In this document: positions 1-6,860 of the stretch, in pieces
How the letters are laid out: every line of letters starts with the position of its first letter
How positions within the stretch are numbered: position 1 is the stretch's first letter
DNA from: Gammaproteobacteria bacterium
GTDB lineage: Bacteria; Pseudomonadota; Gammaproteobacteria; Pseudomonadales; Azotimanducaceae_A
DNA: 9,563 nucleotides
NCBI GenBank assembly: GCA_026713405.1
Contig: JAPOON010000389.1
Location: 1 to 9,563, forward strand
Reading direction: 5' to 3'
The notes under the pieces: model-generated
What the model was told of the DNA's origin: nothing
Database searches by the model: none
What the model saw: the letters and a program-made list of their open reading frames with translations, nothing else
Translations under genes and position numbers: made by a program

Positions 1-393
<393 letters not shown>

Positions 394-429
394 TTGCCGT
401 GGCGCGCCGTACCGAAATGCGGATGAAAG

Positions 430-1758
430 ATGGGGGCTGAGTTGAACATCCGCCGTATGCACAGTGCCGCACCCCACTTTGACCGGGAACTCGAGGCATT
501 GACGGGAATCGGTGCGGAAACCGCCGATGTGACCGAGGCGGCGGCGCAGATCGTGACCGCGGTGAAAGAGCGTGGCGATGCTGCACTTGTGGAGTTCACG
601 AACCGGTTCGACGGCACCCGCGTAACCGGCATCGGCGAACTCAGATTGCACCCGGAGGAGTTTCGCCAGGCGTTCGACAGCCTGACCGATGAGCGGCGAA
701 CTGCGCTGGAAGACGCGGCGGCACGCATCGATGGCTATCACCGGCGGCAGGCCCGGGAGTCCTGGAGCTACGAGGACGAACTGGGCAACCGCCTGGGCGC
801 GCGGGTCACCGCGCTGGACAGGGTGGGCGTCTATGTTCCGGGCGGCCTGGCCGCCTATCCGTCCACGGTGCTGATGACGATCGTGCCGGCGCGGGTTGCC
901 GGGGTGGGTGAGGTGGTCGTCACCATGCCGACTCCGTCCGGCGCGCGGAATCCGATGGTGCTTGCGGCCCTGCACCTGGTCGGCGTTACCGAAGCGTATG
1001 CGATTGGCGGGGCGCAGGCCGTTGCCGCGCTGGCATGGGGCACGGAGACCATCGGCGCGGTGGACAAGATTCTCGGCCCCGGCAATGCCTACGTCGCAGC
1101 GGCCAAGCGCCAGGTGTACGGCAAGACGGGCATCGACCTGATCGCGGGGCCGAGCGAGATCCTGATCGTCACCGACGGCACGGCCCCCATGGACTGGCTT
1201 GCCTACGACCTGTTCTCCCAGGCCGAGCACGATGAACTGGCCCAGAGCCTGCTGCTGTGTCCGGACCGGGGCTACCTGGATGCCCTGGCAACGCGCATGG
1301 CGGCGCTGATCGGCGGCCGCGAGCGCCGGGACATCATCGCCCGTTCCCTGGAAGGCCGCGGCGCTTTGATCGAGACCGCCTCGCTGGAGGAAGCGGTGGA
1401 GATTTCCAACCGAATCGCGCCGGAACACCTGATGCTGGCCGTTCGGGATCCGGAGGCGCTGCTGGAGAACGTGCGCCATGCAGGGGCCATATTTCTGGGC
1501 GCCCACTCGCCGGAAGTCATGGGCGACTACGTGGCCGGGCCGAGCCACGTTCTGCCGACGTACGGCACGGCGCGTTTCTCATCGCCCCTCGGCGTGGAGG
1601 ACTTCCAGAAGCGCAGTTCCGTCATCGCGCTCTCGCCGGAAGGCTGCCGGGCACTGTCGGGGACCGCTTCCGTGCTGGCGAGAAGCGAGGGTCTCGAAGC
1701 CCATGCCCTGGCGGCGGAAGTGCGCGACGGGCGCCCGGAACCGCGGACAGGACACTAG
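430..1758 (+). CDS. hisD: Histidinol dehydrogenase (HisD)
   Basis: HisD catalyses the last two steps of histidine biosynthesis, NAD-dependent oxidation of L-histidinol to L-histidine through histidinal; it is a zinc-dependent cytoplasmic dimer. The 442-residue product matches the usual length of about 430-440. Visible signatures are VGVYVPGG (132-139), GGAQA (193-197), DKILGPGNAYV (212-222), AGPSE (239-243), SQAEHDE (263-269), APEHL (330-334), GDYVAGPSHVLPT (365-377) and DFQKR (391-395). By family comparison, Glu332-His333 are the catalytic pair and Gln264, His267, Asp366 and His425 the zinc ligands; all are present. The ATG at 430 has only a weak upstream GAAAG. An in-frame TTG at 442, preceded by a G-run, is a possible alternative start that would lose four non-conserved residues. 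It lies 36 nt after murA and 12 nt before zapE. Neither hisG nor hisC adjoins it. Confidence 0.97.
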   Translation: MGAELNIRRMHSAAPHFDRELEALTGIGAETADVTEAAAQIVTAVKERGDAALVEFTNRFDGTRVTGIGELRLHPEEFRQAFDSLTDERRTALEDAAARIDGYHRRQARESWSYEDELGNRLGARVTALDRVGVYVPGGLAAYPSTVLMTIVPARVAGVGEVVVTMPTPSGARNPMVLAALHLVGVTEAYAIGGAQAVAALAWGTETIGAVDKILGPGNAYVAAAKRQVYGKTGIDLIAGPSEILIVTDGTAPMDWLAYDLFSQAEHDELAQSLLLCPDRGYLDALATRMAALIGGRERRDIIARSLEGRGALIETASLEEAVEISNRIAPEHLMLAVRDPEALLENVRHAGAIFLGAHSPEVMGDYVAGPSHVLPTYGTARFSSPLGVEDFQKRSSVIALSPEGCRALSGTASVLARSEGLEAHALAAEVRDGRPEPRTGH

Positions 1759-1770
1759 TCCGTCGAGACC

Positions 1771-2847
1771 ATGTCGCCCGCGGAACGATACCGGCAGGAA
1801 CTGGCGGCCGGAAATCTCATCGAGGACGAGGCGCAGCGCCTGGCGGTTGCGTTGCTGGACGACCTGCATGGCCGGCTCGAGGGGCCGCGGCCGCGGAGCT
1901 TCTGGCCGTTCCGGCGCCGCCATGACGGGCCGGAACGGGGCCTGTACCTGTGGGGAGGCGTCGGCCGCGGCAAGACCATGCTGATGGACCTGTTTCACGA
2001 AAGCCTTTCCGTCGGCAAGGTGCGCATGCACTTCCACCGTTTCATGCGCCAGGTACACGACGACCTGCACGAACTGCGCGGCAGTCCGGACCCGTTGCGC
2101 CGGGTTGCGGACCGGCTGGCGGAACGGGCCCGGGGACTGTGCTTCGATGAGTTCTTCGTGGCCGATATCGGTGACGCCATGATCCTGGGCGAGTTGCTCA
2201 AGAACCTGTTCGGCCGCGGCGTGACCCTGGTGGCCACCTCGAACGTGCGGCCGGCACTGCTCTACGAGAACGGCCTGCAGCGCCGCCGCTTCCTGCCGGC
2301 CATAGCGGCGCTGGAGAAGCACGCCCACGTGCATCGCGTGGACGGGACGGTCGATCATCGGCTCAGAACGCTGGAACGCGCCGAAATCTATCACTCGCCG
2401 CTGGACGAAGACGCGGAGCAGGGGCTTGCCGCCAGTTTCGATGCGCTCGCACCGGGGCAATCGCGGGCAACGGTGGACCTGGAAGTCAACGGGCGCAGTC
2501 TCCGGGCCCGCCGCCTTGCCGACGATGTCGCCTGGTTCGAGTTCGCGGAACTGTGCGAAGGGCCGCGCAGCGCCAACGACTACATCGAACTGGCCCGTTG
2601 CCATAACGCGGTGCTGGTCTCGAACGTGAGGCGGCTCGATGAGAACCGCGAGGATGCGGCGCGCCGGTTCATCAGCCTGGTGGACGAGTTCTACGACCGC
2701 AACGTCAAGCTGATCGTTTCCGCGGAAGCGCCGGTTGGCGATCTCTACGACGGCGAGCGGCACCGCCGGGAATTCGAGCGTACCCGCAGCCGGTTGATGG
2801 AAATGCAATCCCACGCCTATCTCGCGAGGTCGCACAAGGCCGGCTGA
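1771..2847 (+). CDS. zapE: Cell division ATPase ZapE (AFG1/LACE1-like, YhcM)
   Basis: This is a P-loop ATPase of the AFG1-like family. In E. coli ZapE is an ATP-dependent protein that associates with the Z-ring and destabilises FtsZ polymers, being needed under stress such as high temperature or low oxygen. The 358-residue sequence has a Walker A motif GGVGRGKT (62-69), a Walker B LCFDEF with Asp126-Glu127, a sensor-1-like TSN (156-158) and the family segment GLQRRRFLPAI (168-178). Towards the C-terminus are FEFAELCEGP (256-265), a YIELA segment at 271-275, and ISLVDEFYDR (301-310). There is no signal peptide or membrane segment, consistent with a cytoplasmic protein. The ATG at 1771 starts 12 nt after the hisD stop and has only a weak GAG upstream, so translation probably depends on readthrough from hisD. 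The adjacency zapE-rplM-rpsI is also found in E. coli. Confidence 0.93.
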   Translation: MSPAERYRQELAAGNLIEDEAQRLAVALLDDLHGRLEGPRPRSFWPFRRRHDGPERGLYLWGGVGRGKTMLMDLFHESLSVGKVRMHFHRFMRQVHDDLHELRGSPDPLRRVADRLAERARGLCFDEFFVADIGDAMILGELLKNLFGRGVTLVATSNVRPALLYENGLQRRRFLPAIAALEKHAHVHRVDGTVDHRLRTLERAEIYHSPLDEDAEQGLAASFDALAPGQSRATVDLEVNGRSLRARRLADDVAWFEFAELCEGPRSANDYIELARCHNAVLVSNVRRLDENREDAARRFISLVDEFYDRNVKLIVSAEAPVGDLYDGERHRREFERTRSRLMEMQSHAYLARSHKAG

Positions 2848-2885
2848 GCGGCCGCTGCAGGCGCGTGCCGGCAGGTGGGCCCGTA

Positions 2886-2914
2886 TTGTCAAAGCCATAC
2901 CCAATCGTTAACAT
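2886..2914 (+). promoter_or_regulatory. Candidate sigma70 promoter for rplM-rpsI
   Basis: TTGTCA (2886-2891, five of six matches to the -35 consensus) is followed after exactly 17 nt by TAACAT (2909-2914, four of six matches to the -10). It lies in an AT-richer patch of an otherwise GC-rich gap just after zapE and about 125 nt before rplM. Transcription would start near 2921 and give a leader of roughly 115 nt. No other pair this good was seen in the gap. The call rests on pattern alone. Confidence 0.55.
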
Positions 2915-2920
2915 GCGCGC

Positions 2921-3037
2921 CTTCCGAAATCCGGCGCACTCCCGACGGGGCCATGCCCCTGCCCGACGAGAAAACAACGAACGGGTGCGAACCTGATTCG
3001 ATTAACAGCGTGATCGGGAAAAAAAGGTCCAGAAGTC
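2921..3037 (+). promoter_or_regulatory. 5' leader of the rplM-rpsI mRNA with a short hairpin
   Basis: The inferred leader contains a perfect 5-bp GC hairpin, GGGGC (2947-2951) with loop CAT and GCCCC (2955-2959). Identical CCCGAC hexamers flank it at 2941-2946 and 2962-2967. Downstream is an A-rich tract, including seven A residues at 3019-3025, then AAGG about 10 nt before the rplM ATG and AGAAG close to it. In E. coli, L13 represses its own rplM-rpsI message through the leader. Whether this leader serves the same purpose is inference; I could not match it to a known L13-binding structure. Confidence 0.3.
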
Positions 3038-3466
3038 ATGAAAACCGTCAGTATGCGCGCCCAGGACGTGGAACGATCGTGGTACCTCGTGGATGCCGAG
3101 AACCGCACGCTCGGGCGTCTCGCATCGGCAATCGCGCATCGACTGCGCGGGAAACACAAGCCGGAATACACGCCGCACGTCGATACCGGCGACTACATCA
3201 TCGTCGTCAACGCCGCCAAGGTTCGGGTCACGGGAAACAAGGAAACCGGCAAGATCTATCATCGGCACAGCGGTTATCCGGGGGGCATCAAGAGCACCAG
3301 CCTGAACAGGCTGCGCCAGACCCACCCGGAGCGCATCATCGAGAAGGCCGTCAAGGGCATGCTGCCGAGAAATCCCCTGGGACGCGCCATGTTCAGGAAA
3401 CTCAAGGTCTATGCCGGGCCTGAACACCCGCACGCATCGCAGCAACCCCACCCAATCGAAATCTGA
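3038..3466 (+). CDS. rplM: 50S ribosomal protein L13
   Basis: L13 is an early-assembly protein of the large ribosomal subunit. The 142-residue product has the same length as E. coli L13. It carries the family hallmarks WYLVDA (15-20), TLGRLAS (24-30), [11 protein letters not shown] (37-47), GDYIIVVNA (51-59), KVRVTGNK (61-68), HRHSGYPGG (75-83) and [10 protein letters not shown] (107-116), and the usual QQP-containing tail. The ATG at 3038 is the only sensible start, since the protein aligns from its first residue (MKT). rpsI follows after a 10-nt gap, the standard rplM-rpsI pair. The promoter at 2886-2914 and its leader probably drive both genes; L13 feedback on this operon is known in E. 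coli. Confidence 0.98.
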   Translation: MKTVSMRAQDVERSWYLVDAENRTLGRLASAIAHRLRGKHKPEYTPHVDTGDYIIVVNAAKVRVTGNKETGKIYHRHSGYPGGIKSTSLNRLRQTHPERIIEKAVKGMLPRNPLGRAMFRKLKVYAGPEHPHASQQPHPIEI

Positions 3467-3476
3467 CGGAGCAATC

Positions 3477-3869
3477 GTGGCGGACCAGAACACATACGGA
3501 ACCGGCAGGCGCAAGACGTCCGCCGCGCGGGTATTCATCGCTTCCGGCACGGGCAGCATCACGGTCAACTCCCGGCCGCTCGACCGCTATTTCGGGCGTG
3601 AGACAGCGCGCATGATCGTCCGTCAGCCGCTCGAGGTGGCGGAACTGGCCGACAAGGTGGATATCCGGGTGACCGTTCGCGGGGGCGGCAACTCGGGTCA
3701 GGCGGGGGCGATCCGGCACGGCATTGCCCGGGCGCTGGTGGCGCAGGACGAGACGCTGCGCCAGCCGCTTCGGCAGGCAGGATTTCTCACCCGGGACGCC
3801 CGCGAGGTAGAGCGCAAGAAAGTCGGTTTGCGCAAGGCGCGCAAGCGTCCCCAGTACTCCAAGCGCTGA
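3477..3869 (+). CDS. rpsI: 30S ribosomal protein S9
   Basis: S9 is a small-subunit protein whose basic C-terminal tail reaches the P-site tRNA anticodon stem. The product is exactly 130 residues, as in E. coli. It has [14 protein letters not shown] (7-20), PLDRYFG (34-40), a [21 protein letters not shown] core (67-87, here given as its limits) and the terminal PQYSKR. The start is GTG at 3477, chosen because it gives the conserved MADQNxYGTG N-terminus and has ACGGAG (3466-3471) 5 nt upstream. The frame also runs back into rplM to an ATG at 3411, but the extra residues do not resemble S9. It is co-transcribed with rplM, and the ribosome-binding site overlaps the last base of the rplM stop. 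Confidence 0.98.
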   Translation: MADQNTYGTGRRKTSAARVFIASGTGSITVNSRPLDRYFGRETARMIVRQPLEVAELADKVDIRVTVRGGGNSGQAGAIRHGIARALVAQDETLRQPLRQAGFLTRDAREVERKKVGLRKARKRPQYSKR

Positions 3870-3922
3870 TCGGGCAGAGGGTCCGGACGGGTCGGTACGC
3901 CGAGTGGTGGCAGGGTTCGCTA

Positions 3923-3931
3923 TGGTAGAAT
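3923..3931 (+). promoter_or_regulatory. Candidate extended -10 promoter for petABC
   Basis: TG-G-TAGAAT at 3923-3931 matches the extended -10 form TGnTATAAT with one mismatch in the hexamer. The position 17-18 nt upstream (about 3902-3908) has no good -35 hexamer, which extended -10 promoters tolerate. It lies 54 nt after the rpsI stop and 130 nt before petA. It would let the bc1 genes be transcribed separately from the ribosomal genes. Readthrough from rpsI is also possible, since no clear terminator separates them. Confidence 0.4.
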
Positions 3932-3962
3932 CCGCGCGCGCCGCGACGGCGCATCGACGGTT

Positions 3963-4000
3963 CCAGCCGGGGCGGCTGCCGGGTCAGCCCGGCGGGCTGG
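3963..4000 (+). promoter_or_regulatory. Nested GC-rich stem-loop in the petA leader
   Basis: Two perfect 6-bp inverted repeats nest here. The outer stem is CCAGCC (3963-3968) with GGCTGG (3995-4000); the inner stem is GCCGGG (3978-3983) with CCCGGC (3988-3993) and a four-base loop, TCAG. No T-run follows, so it is not a standard intrinsic terminator. It would form in the 5' leader of a transcript from the 3923-3931 promoter, or between rpsI and petA in a readthrough transcript. It could protect or process the mRNA or influence petA translation; none of these roles is shown by sequence alone. Confidence 0.4.
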
Positions 4001-4047
4001 CCATGCAGGTCGAAAACAAGCCGCAATACCGCCAGATCAGACTCATA

Positions 4048-4067
4048 CAGGAGCCTTGAGCCTTGAG
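4048..4067 (+). promoter_or_regulatory. petA ribosome-binding site and TTG start within a tandem heptamer
   Basis: CAGGAG (4048-4053) is followed by two tandem copies of CCTTGAG (4054-4060 and 4061-4067). Each copy contains a TTG. The second, at 4063, lies 9 nt after the Shine-Dalgarno sequence and is in the petA frame. The first, at 4056, is only 2 nt after it and opens a nine-codon frame that stops at 4085. This decides the petA start, because the frame contains no ATG before the conserved domain. Confidence 0.7.
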
Positions 4068-4704
4068 CACCGATACGTTCGATGAACCGGCCGCGAGCGG
4101 GGAAGACCGCCCGGAAGCGAACCGGAACCGGCGCAACTTCCTGGTCGGCGCCACGGTCACCATCGGCGGCGCCGGCGCGGTCGGGGCGGCCGTTCCCTTT
4201 GTGCGCTCCTGGCTGCCAAGCGCCCGGGCGCGCGCTGCGGGGGCCCCGGTAACCCTCGACATCTCCAAGCTTCGCCCCGGCGAGATCCTCGGCCCCATTC
4301 CCGCCTGGCGCGGCAAGCCCGTTTTCGTCGTGAAGCGGGACGAGGCGGCCGTCGAGCACCTCAAGGAGGAGAACGACAGCCTGGCGGACGAGAATTCCGA
4401 CAACCTCGAGATGCAGCCCGACTACGCGCGCAATCCCTGGCGCTCCAAGCGTCCGGACATCGGCGTCTACCTGGGGCTGTGCACGCACCTCGGCTGTTCG
4501 CCCAAGTACCACGGCGCGATTCGGCCGGAGCCCTTCGATCCCAACTGGCAGGGCGGTTTCTTCTGCCCCTGCCACGGTTCGCGGTTCGATCTGGCGGGCC
4601 GGGTGGTCAAGGCGGTGCCGGCGCCGGACAACCTGGAGGTCCCCCCGTACCGGTTCGTATCCGATTCGGTGATCGTCATCGGCGAGGACGAGGAGACCGC
4701 CTGA
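4063..4704 (+). CDS. petA: Ubiquinol-cytochrome c reductase Rieske iron-sulfur subunit
   Basis: This is the Rieske [2Fe-2S] protein of the cytochrome bc1 complex, which takes one electron from ubiquinol at the Qo site and passes it to cytochrome c1 on the periplasmic face. The 213-residue product has a short polar N-terminus, then NRRNFLVGA (22-30), a twin-arginine motif, leading into one hydrophobic anchor (about 28-48). The cluster motifs are CTHLGC (140-145) and CPCHGS (168-173). By family comparison Cys140, His142, Cys168 and His171 bind the cluster, and Cys145-Cys170 form the disulfide. The segment SRFDLAGRV follows the second motif, as is usual. The start is TTG at 4063, set by AGGAG 9 nt upstream; no in-frame ATG precedes the TAT motif. 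The stop overlaps the petB start by one base (TGATG), indicating translational coupling. Confidence 0.97.
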   Translation: MSTDTFDEPAASGEDRPEANRNRRNFLVGATVTIGGAGAVGAAVPFVRSWLPSARARAAGAPVTLDISKLRPGEILGPIPAWRGKPVFVVKRDEAAVEHLKEENDSLADENSDNLEMQPDYARNPWRSKRPDIGVYLGLCTHLGCSPKYHGAIRPEPFDPNWQGGFFCPCHGSRFDLAGRVVKAVPAPDNLEVPPYRFVSDSVIVIGEDEETA

Positions 4705-5966
4705 TGCGGCAGAGCCAAGGCCGGGTCGCCAGGAACCTGCGCTCCTTCGTCGGCTGGCTGGACGAACGCTTCCCGGCGACGGAAACCTGGGAATATCACC
4801 TCTCGAAGTACTACGCCCCGAAGAACCACAACTTCTGGTACCTCATGGGGTGGCTGGCCACCTTCATCCTGGTCCTGCAACTGGTCACCGGCATCTGGCT
4901 GACCATGAGCTATGTCCCGAGCGGGGAGGGGGCGTTCGCCTCGGTCGAGTACATCATGCGCGATGTCGAGTTCGGCTGGCTGCTGCGTTACCTGCATTCC
5001 ACGGGCGCTTCGGCCTTCTTCGTCATCGTCTATCTGCACATGTTCCGCGGCCTGATGTACGGGTCGTATCGCAAGCCCCGGGAACTGCTGTGGCTGATCG
5101 GCATGGCCATCTACCTGGCGCTGATGGCCGAAGGCTTCTTCGGTTACCTGCTGCCCTGGGGCAACATGTCGTACTGGGGGGCGCAGGTCATCGTCTCCCT
5201 GGTCGGCGCCATACCCCTTGTCGGCCCCGATCTCATGGAGTGGCTGCGCGGCGACTACCTGATGTCGGATATCACCCTGAACCGCTTTTTTGCGCTGCAC
5301 GTGATCGCCCTGCCGCTCATCCTCGTGGCGCTGGTGTTCGTGCATTTCATCGCGCTGCACCACGTCGGCTCCACGGCGCCGGACGGGGTGGACATCAAGA
5401 AGTTCAAGGACGAGACCGGCAAGCCCCTCGATGGCGTGGCGTTCTGGCCCTATACGGTGACCCACGACGTGCACGCCACCGTGGTCTTCCTGTTCCTGTT
5501 CTGCGCGGTAGTGTTCTTTGCACCGGAGATGGGCGGTTACTTTCTCGAGAAGCCGAATTTCGAGATGGCCGACCCCCTGAAGACACCCGAGCACATTGCG
5601 CCGGTGTGGTACTACACGCCGTTCTACGCCATGTTGCGCGCGGCGACCTTTCCGCTGTTCGGCGTGCCGGCAAAGTTCTGGGGGCTGGTGGTGATGGTGG
5701 GCGCCATCGCCATTCCCGCCTTCCTGCCGTGGCTGGACAAGAGCCCGGTTTCGCCCATGCGTTTCAAGGGGGCCATCTCCAAGACGATGCTGGCGATCTT
5801 CGTGGTCAGCTTCATCATACTGGGTTATCTGGGCATGGTGCCGCCGTCGCCGATGGCCACTATCCTGGCCCAGGTCTGCACCGTGCTCTACTTCGCCTAT
5901 TTCGTGCTGATGCCCTGGTACACCCGGGCGGAGAAGACCAGCCCCGTGCCTGAACGGATCACCTGA
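4704..5966 (+). CDS. petB: Ubiquinol-cytochrome c reductase cytochrome b subunit
   Basis: Cytochrome b is the membrane core of the bc1 complex; it holds haems bL and bH and the Qo and Qi quinone sites. The product is 420 residues with about eight hydrophobic segments (near 47-68, 95-117, 130-150, 198-222, 255-273, 322-342, 359-379 and 387-405). The four haem-ligand histidines are His98 and His112 in the second helix and His199 and His214 in the fourth; the second pair is 15 apart, not the 14 of mitochondrial proteins. The Qo-site motif reads PVWY (300-303) where mitochondrial proteins have PEWY. LPWGNMSYWG (150-159) is typical of the family. The ATG at 4704 overlaps the petA stop and has AGGAG (4691-4695) 8 nt upstream. 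The frame is open further upstream to 4479, inside petA, but that part lacks cytochrome b character. Length and helices fit full-length b rather than split b6/subunit IV. Confidence 0.97.
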   Translation: MRQSQGRVARNLRSFVGWLDERFPATETWEYHLSKYYAPKNHNFWYLMGWLATFILVLQLVTGIWLTMSYVPSGEGAFASVEYIMRDVEFGWLLRYLHSTGASAFFVIVYLHMFRGLMYGSYRKPRELLWLIGMAIYLALMAEGFFGYLLPWGNMSYWGAQVIVSLVGAIPLVGPDLMEWLRGDYLMSDITLNRFFALHVIALPLILVALVFVHFIALHHVGSTAPDGVDIKKFKDETGKPLDGVAFWPYTVTHDVHATVVFLFLFCAVVFFAPEMGGYFLEKPNFEMADPLKTPEHIAPVWYYTPFYAMLRAATFPLFGVPAKFWGLVVMVGAIAIPAFLPWLDKSPVSPMRFKGAISKTMLAIFVVSFIILGYLGMVPPSPMATILAQVCTVLYFAYFVLMPWYTRAEKTSPVPERIT

Positions 5967-6051
5967 CGGGCCGATACTCGATGCTTCAGTCTGACGGGAA
6001 AGCGGCCGACGTGCGCGAATCTGAATCAACCGACCGCGTTTGCCTGCGCTC

Positions 6052-6057
6052 AGGAGG
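6052..6057 (+). promoter_or_regulatory. Strong ribosome-binding site deciding the petC start
   Basis: AGGAGG, the core of the anti-16S consensus, lies 7 nt before the ATG at 6065. It favours that ATG over an in-frame ATG 28 codons upstream at 5981. It is among the best Shine-Dalgarno matches in the window and may offset the 98-nt gap after petB. Confidence 0.8.
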
Positions 6058-6064
6058 TCCGGCA

Positions 6065-6808
6065 ATGGCGCACCGTATCGTTCTGGTGCTGGCCGCGCTG
6101 CTGGTAGCGGCGGCCGGCGCCATGCCCATGCCGGCCGGCGCGGCGGCCACGGGCTGGCCCATGGAGGCGATGGACCCGGATCTTCGCGACCTGCCGTCGC
6201 TGCAACGCGGTCTGAGCCTGTACACCAACTACTGCCTCGGCTGTCACTCCCTGCGCTTCCAGCGCTACGAACGGACTGCGGACGACCTGGGTATCCCGCA
6301 TGACGTCGCCCTCGAGACTATCGTCTTCACCGGCCAGAAGATCGGCGAACTGATGACCACGGCGATGGACACCGACCAGGCGCGCAACTGGTTCGGTGGC
6401 CCGGCCCCGGACCTCACCATGGTGACACGGGTCCGCAGCCCGGAGTGGCTCTACAACTACCTGCGAACCTTCTATGTGGACGAGTCGCGCCCGTTCGGCG
6501 TGAACAACAAGGTATTCGAGAACGTGGGCATGCCGCACGTCATGCTGGACCTGCAGGGCGTGCAGAGAGACATGTGCGCACCGGGGTCCGAGGGCTGTTA
6601 CGAACTGGCTGTCGACGCAGGCACCGGCCTGTATTCCAGCGAGGAATACGATCAGGCGGTGTATGATCTGGTCAACTTTCTCTTCTATGTCGGAGAGCCG
6701 ATGCGGCTCGAACGACAGCGACTGGGTGTTTATGTGCTGTTGTTTCTCGCCTTTCTGGGTGTTTTTACCTGGTTACTGAACCGGGAGTTCTGGAAAGACG
6801 TTCATTGA
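6065..6808 (+). CDS. petC: Ubiquinol-cytochrome c reductase cytochrome c1 subunit
   Basis: Cytochrome c1 is the periplasmic, membrane-anchored c-type haem subunit of bc1; it accepts electrons from the Rieske centre and passes them to soluble cytochrome c. The 247-residue protein starts with a cleavable signal peptide (hydrophobic about 4-20, likely cleaved near AGAAA at 25-29). The haem attachment motif is CLGCH (57-61), followed by SLRFQRY. APDLTMV (114-120) and GMPHVM (155-160) follow; Met156 is the likely axial ligand. One C-terminal hydrophobic helix (about 219-237) is the membrane anchor, followed by a short positive-inside tail. Cys171 and Cys178 may form a disulfide. The start at 6065 is chosen for its AGGAGG and because it puts the signal peptide at the N-terminus. 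It lies 98 nt after petB, in the usual petA-petB-petC order. Confidence 0.96.
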   Translation: MAHRIVLVLAALLVAAAGAMPMPAGAAATGWPMEAMDPDLRDLPSLQRGLSLYTNYCLGCHSLRFQRYERTADDLGIPHDVALETIVFTGQKIGELMTTAMDTDQARNWFGGPAPDLTMVTRVRSPEWLYNYLRTFYVDESRPFGVNNKVFENVGMPHVMLDLQGVQRDMCAPGSEGCYELAVDAGTGLYSSEEYDQAVYDLVNFLFYVGEPMRLERQRLGVYVLLFLAFLGVFTWLLNREFWKDVH

Positions 6809-6860
6809 TTCGACCAACTGGCACGAGCCAGCTTAAAAGGAATCCGCAAGGGATAGCACC

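Noticed and set aside
1257..1925. 222-codon plus-strand frame overlapping hisD and zapE
   Set aside because: It is an alternate frame of two conserved genes, and its Gly/Arg/Pro-rich product matches no family I know.
2838..2853. GGCCG-loop-CGGCC hairpin over the zapE stop as a terminator
   Set aside because: Only 5 bp, no T-run afterwards, and such short GC palindromes are common by chance here.
1579..2904. 441-codon open frame on the minus strand opposite hisD and zapE
   Set aside because: It runs antisense to two clearly conserved genes, has no recognisable domain, and long antisense frames are expected in GC-rich coding DNA.
3411..3476. Upstream in-frame ATG for rpsI inside rplM
   Set aside because: The GTG at 3477 yields exactly 130 residues with the conserved S9 N-terminus and has a good ribosome-binding site.
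4479..4703. Upstream extension of the petB frame into petA
   Set aside because: The extra 75 residues do not resemble cytochrome b, and the ATG at 4704 has AGGAG and the conserved petA/petB overlap.
5981..6064. Upstream in-frame start for petC
   Set aside because: It would place 28 polar residues before the signal peptide; AGGAGG points to the ATG at 6065.
4467..6065. 532-codon open frame on the minus strand opposite petA-petB
   Set aside because: The opposite strand encodes complete cytochrome b. The antisense product is a low-complexity, His/Gln/Arg-rich sequence typical of a shadow frame.
6818..6831. CTGGC-ACGA-GCCAG hairpin before sspA
   Set aside because: A short stem followed by AAAAGG, not a T-run; not distinguishable from chance.
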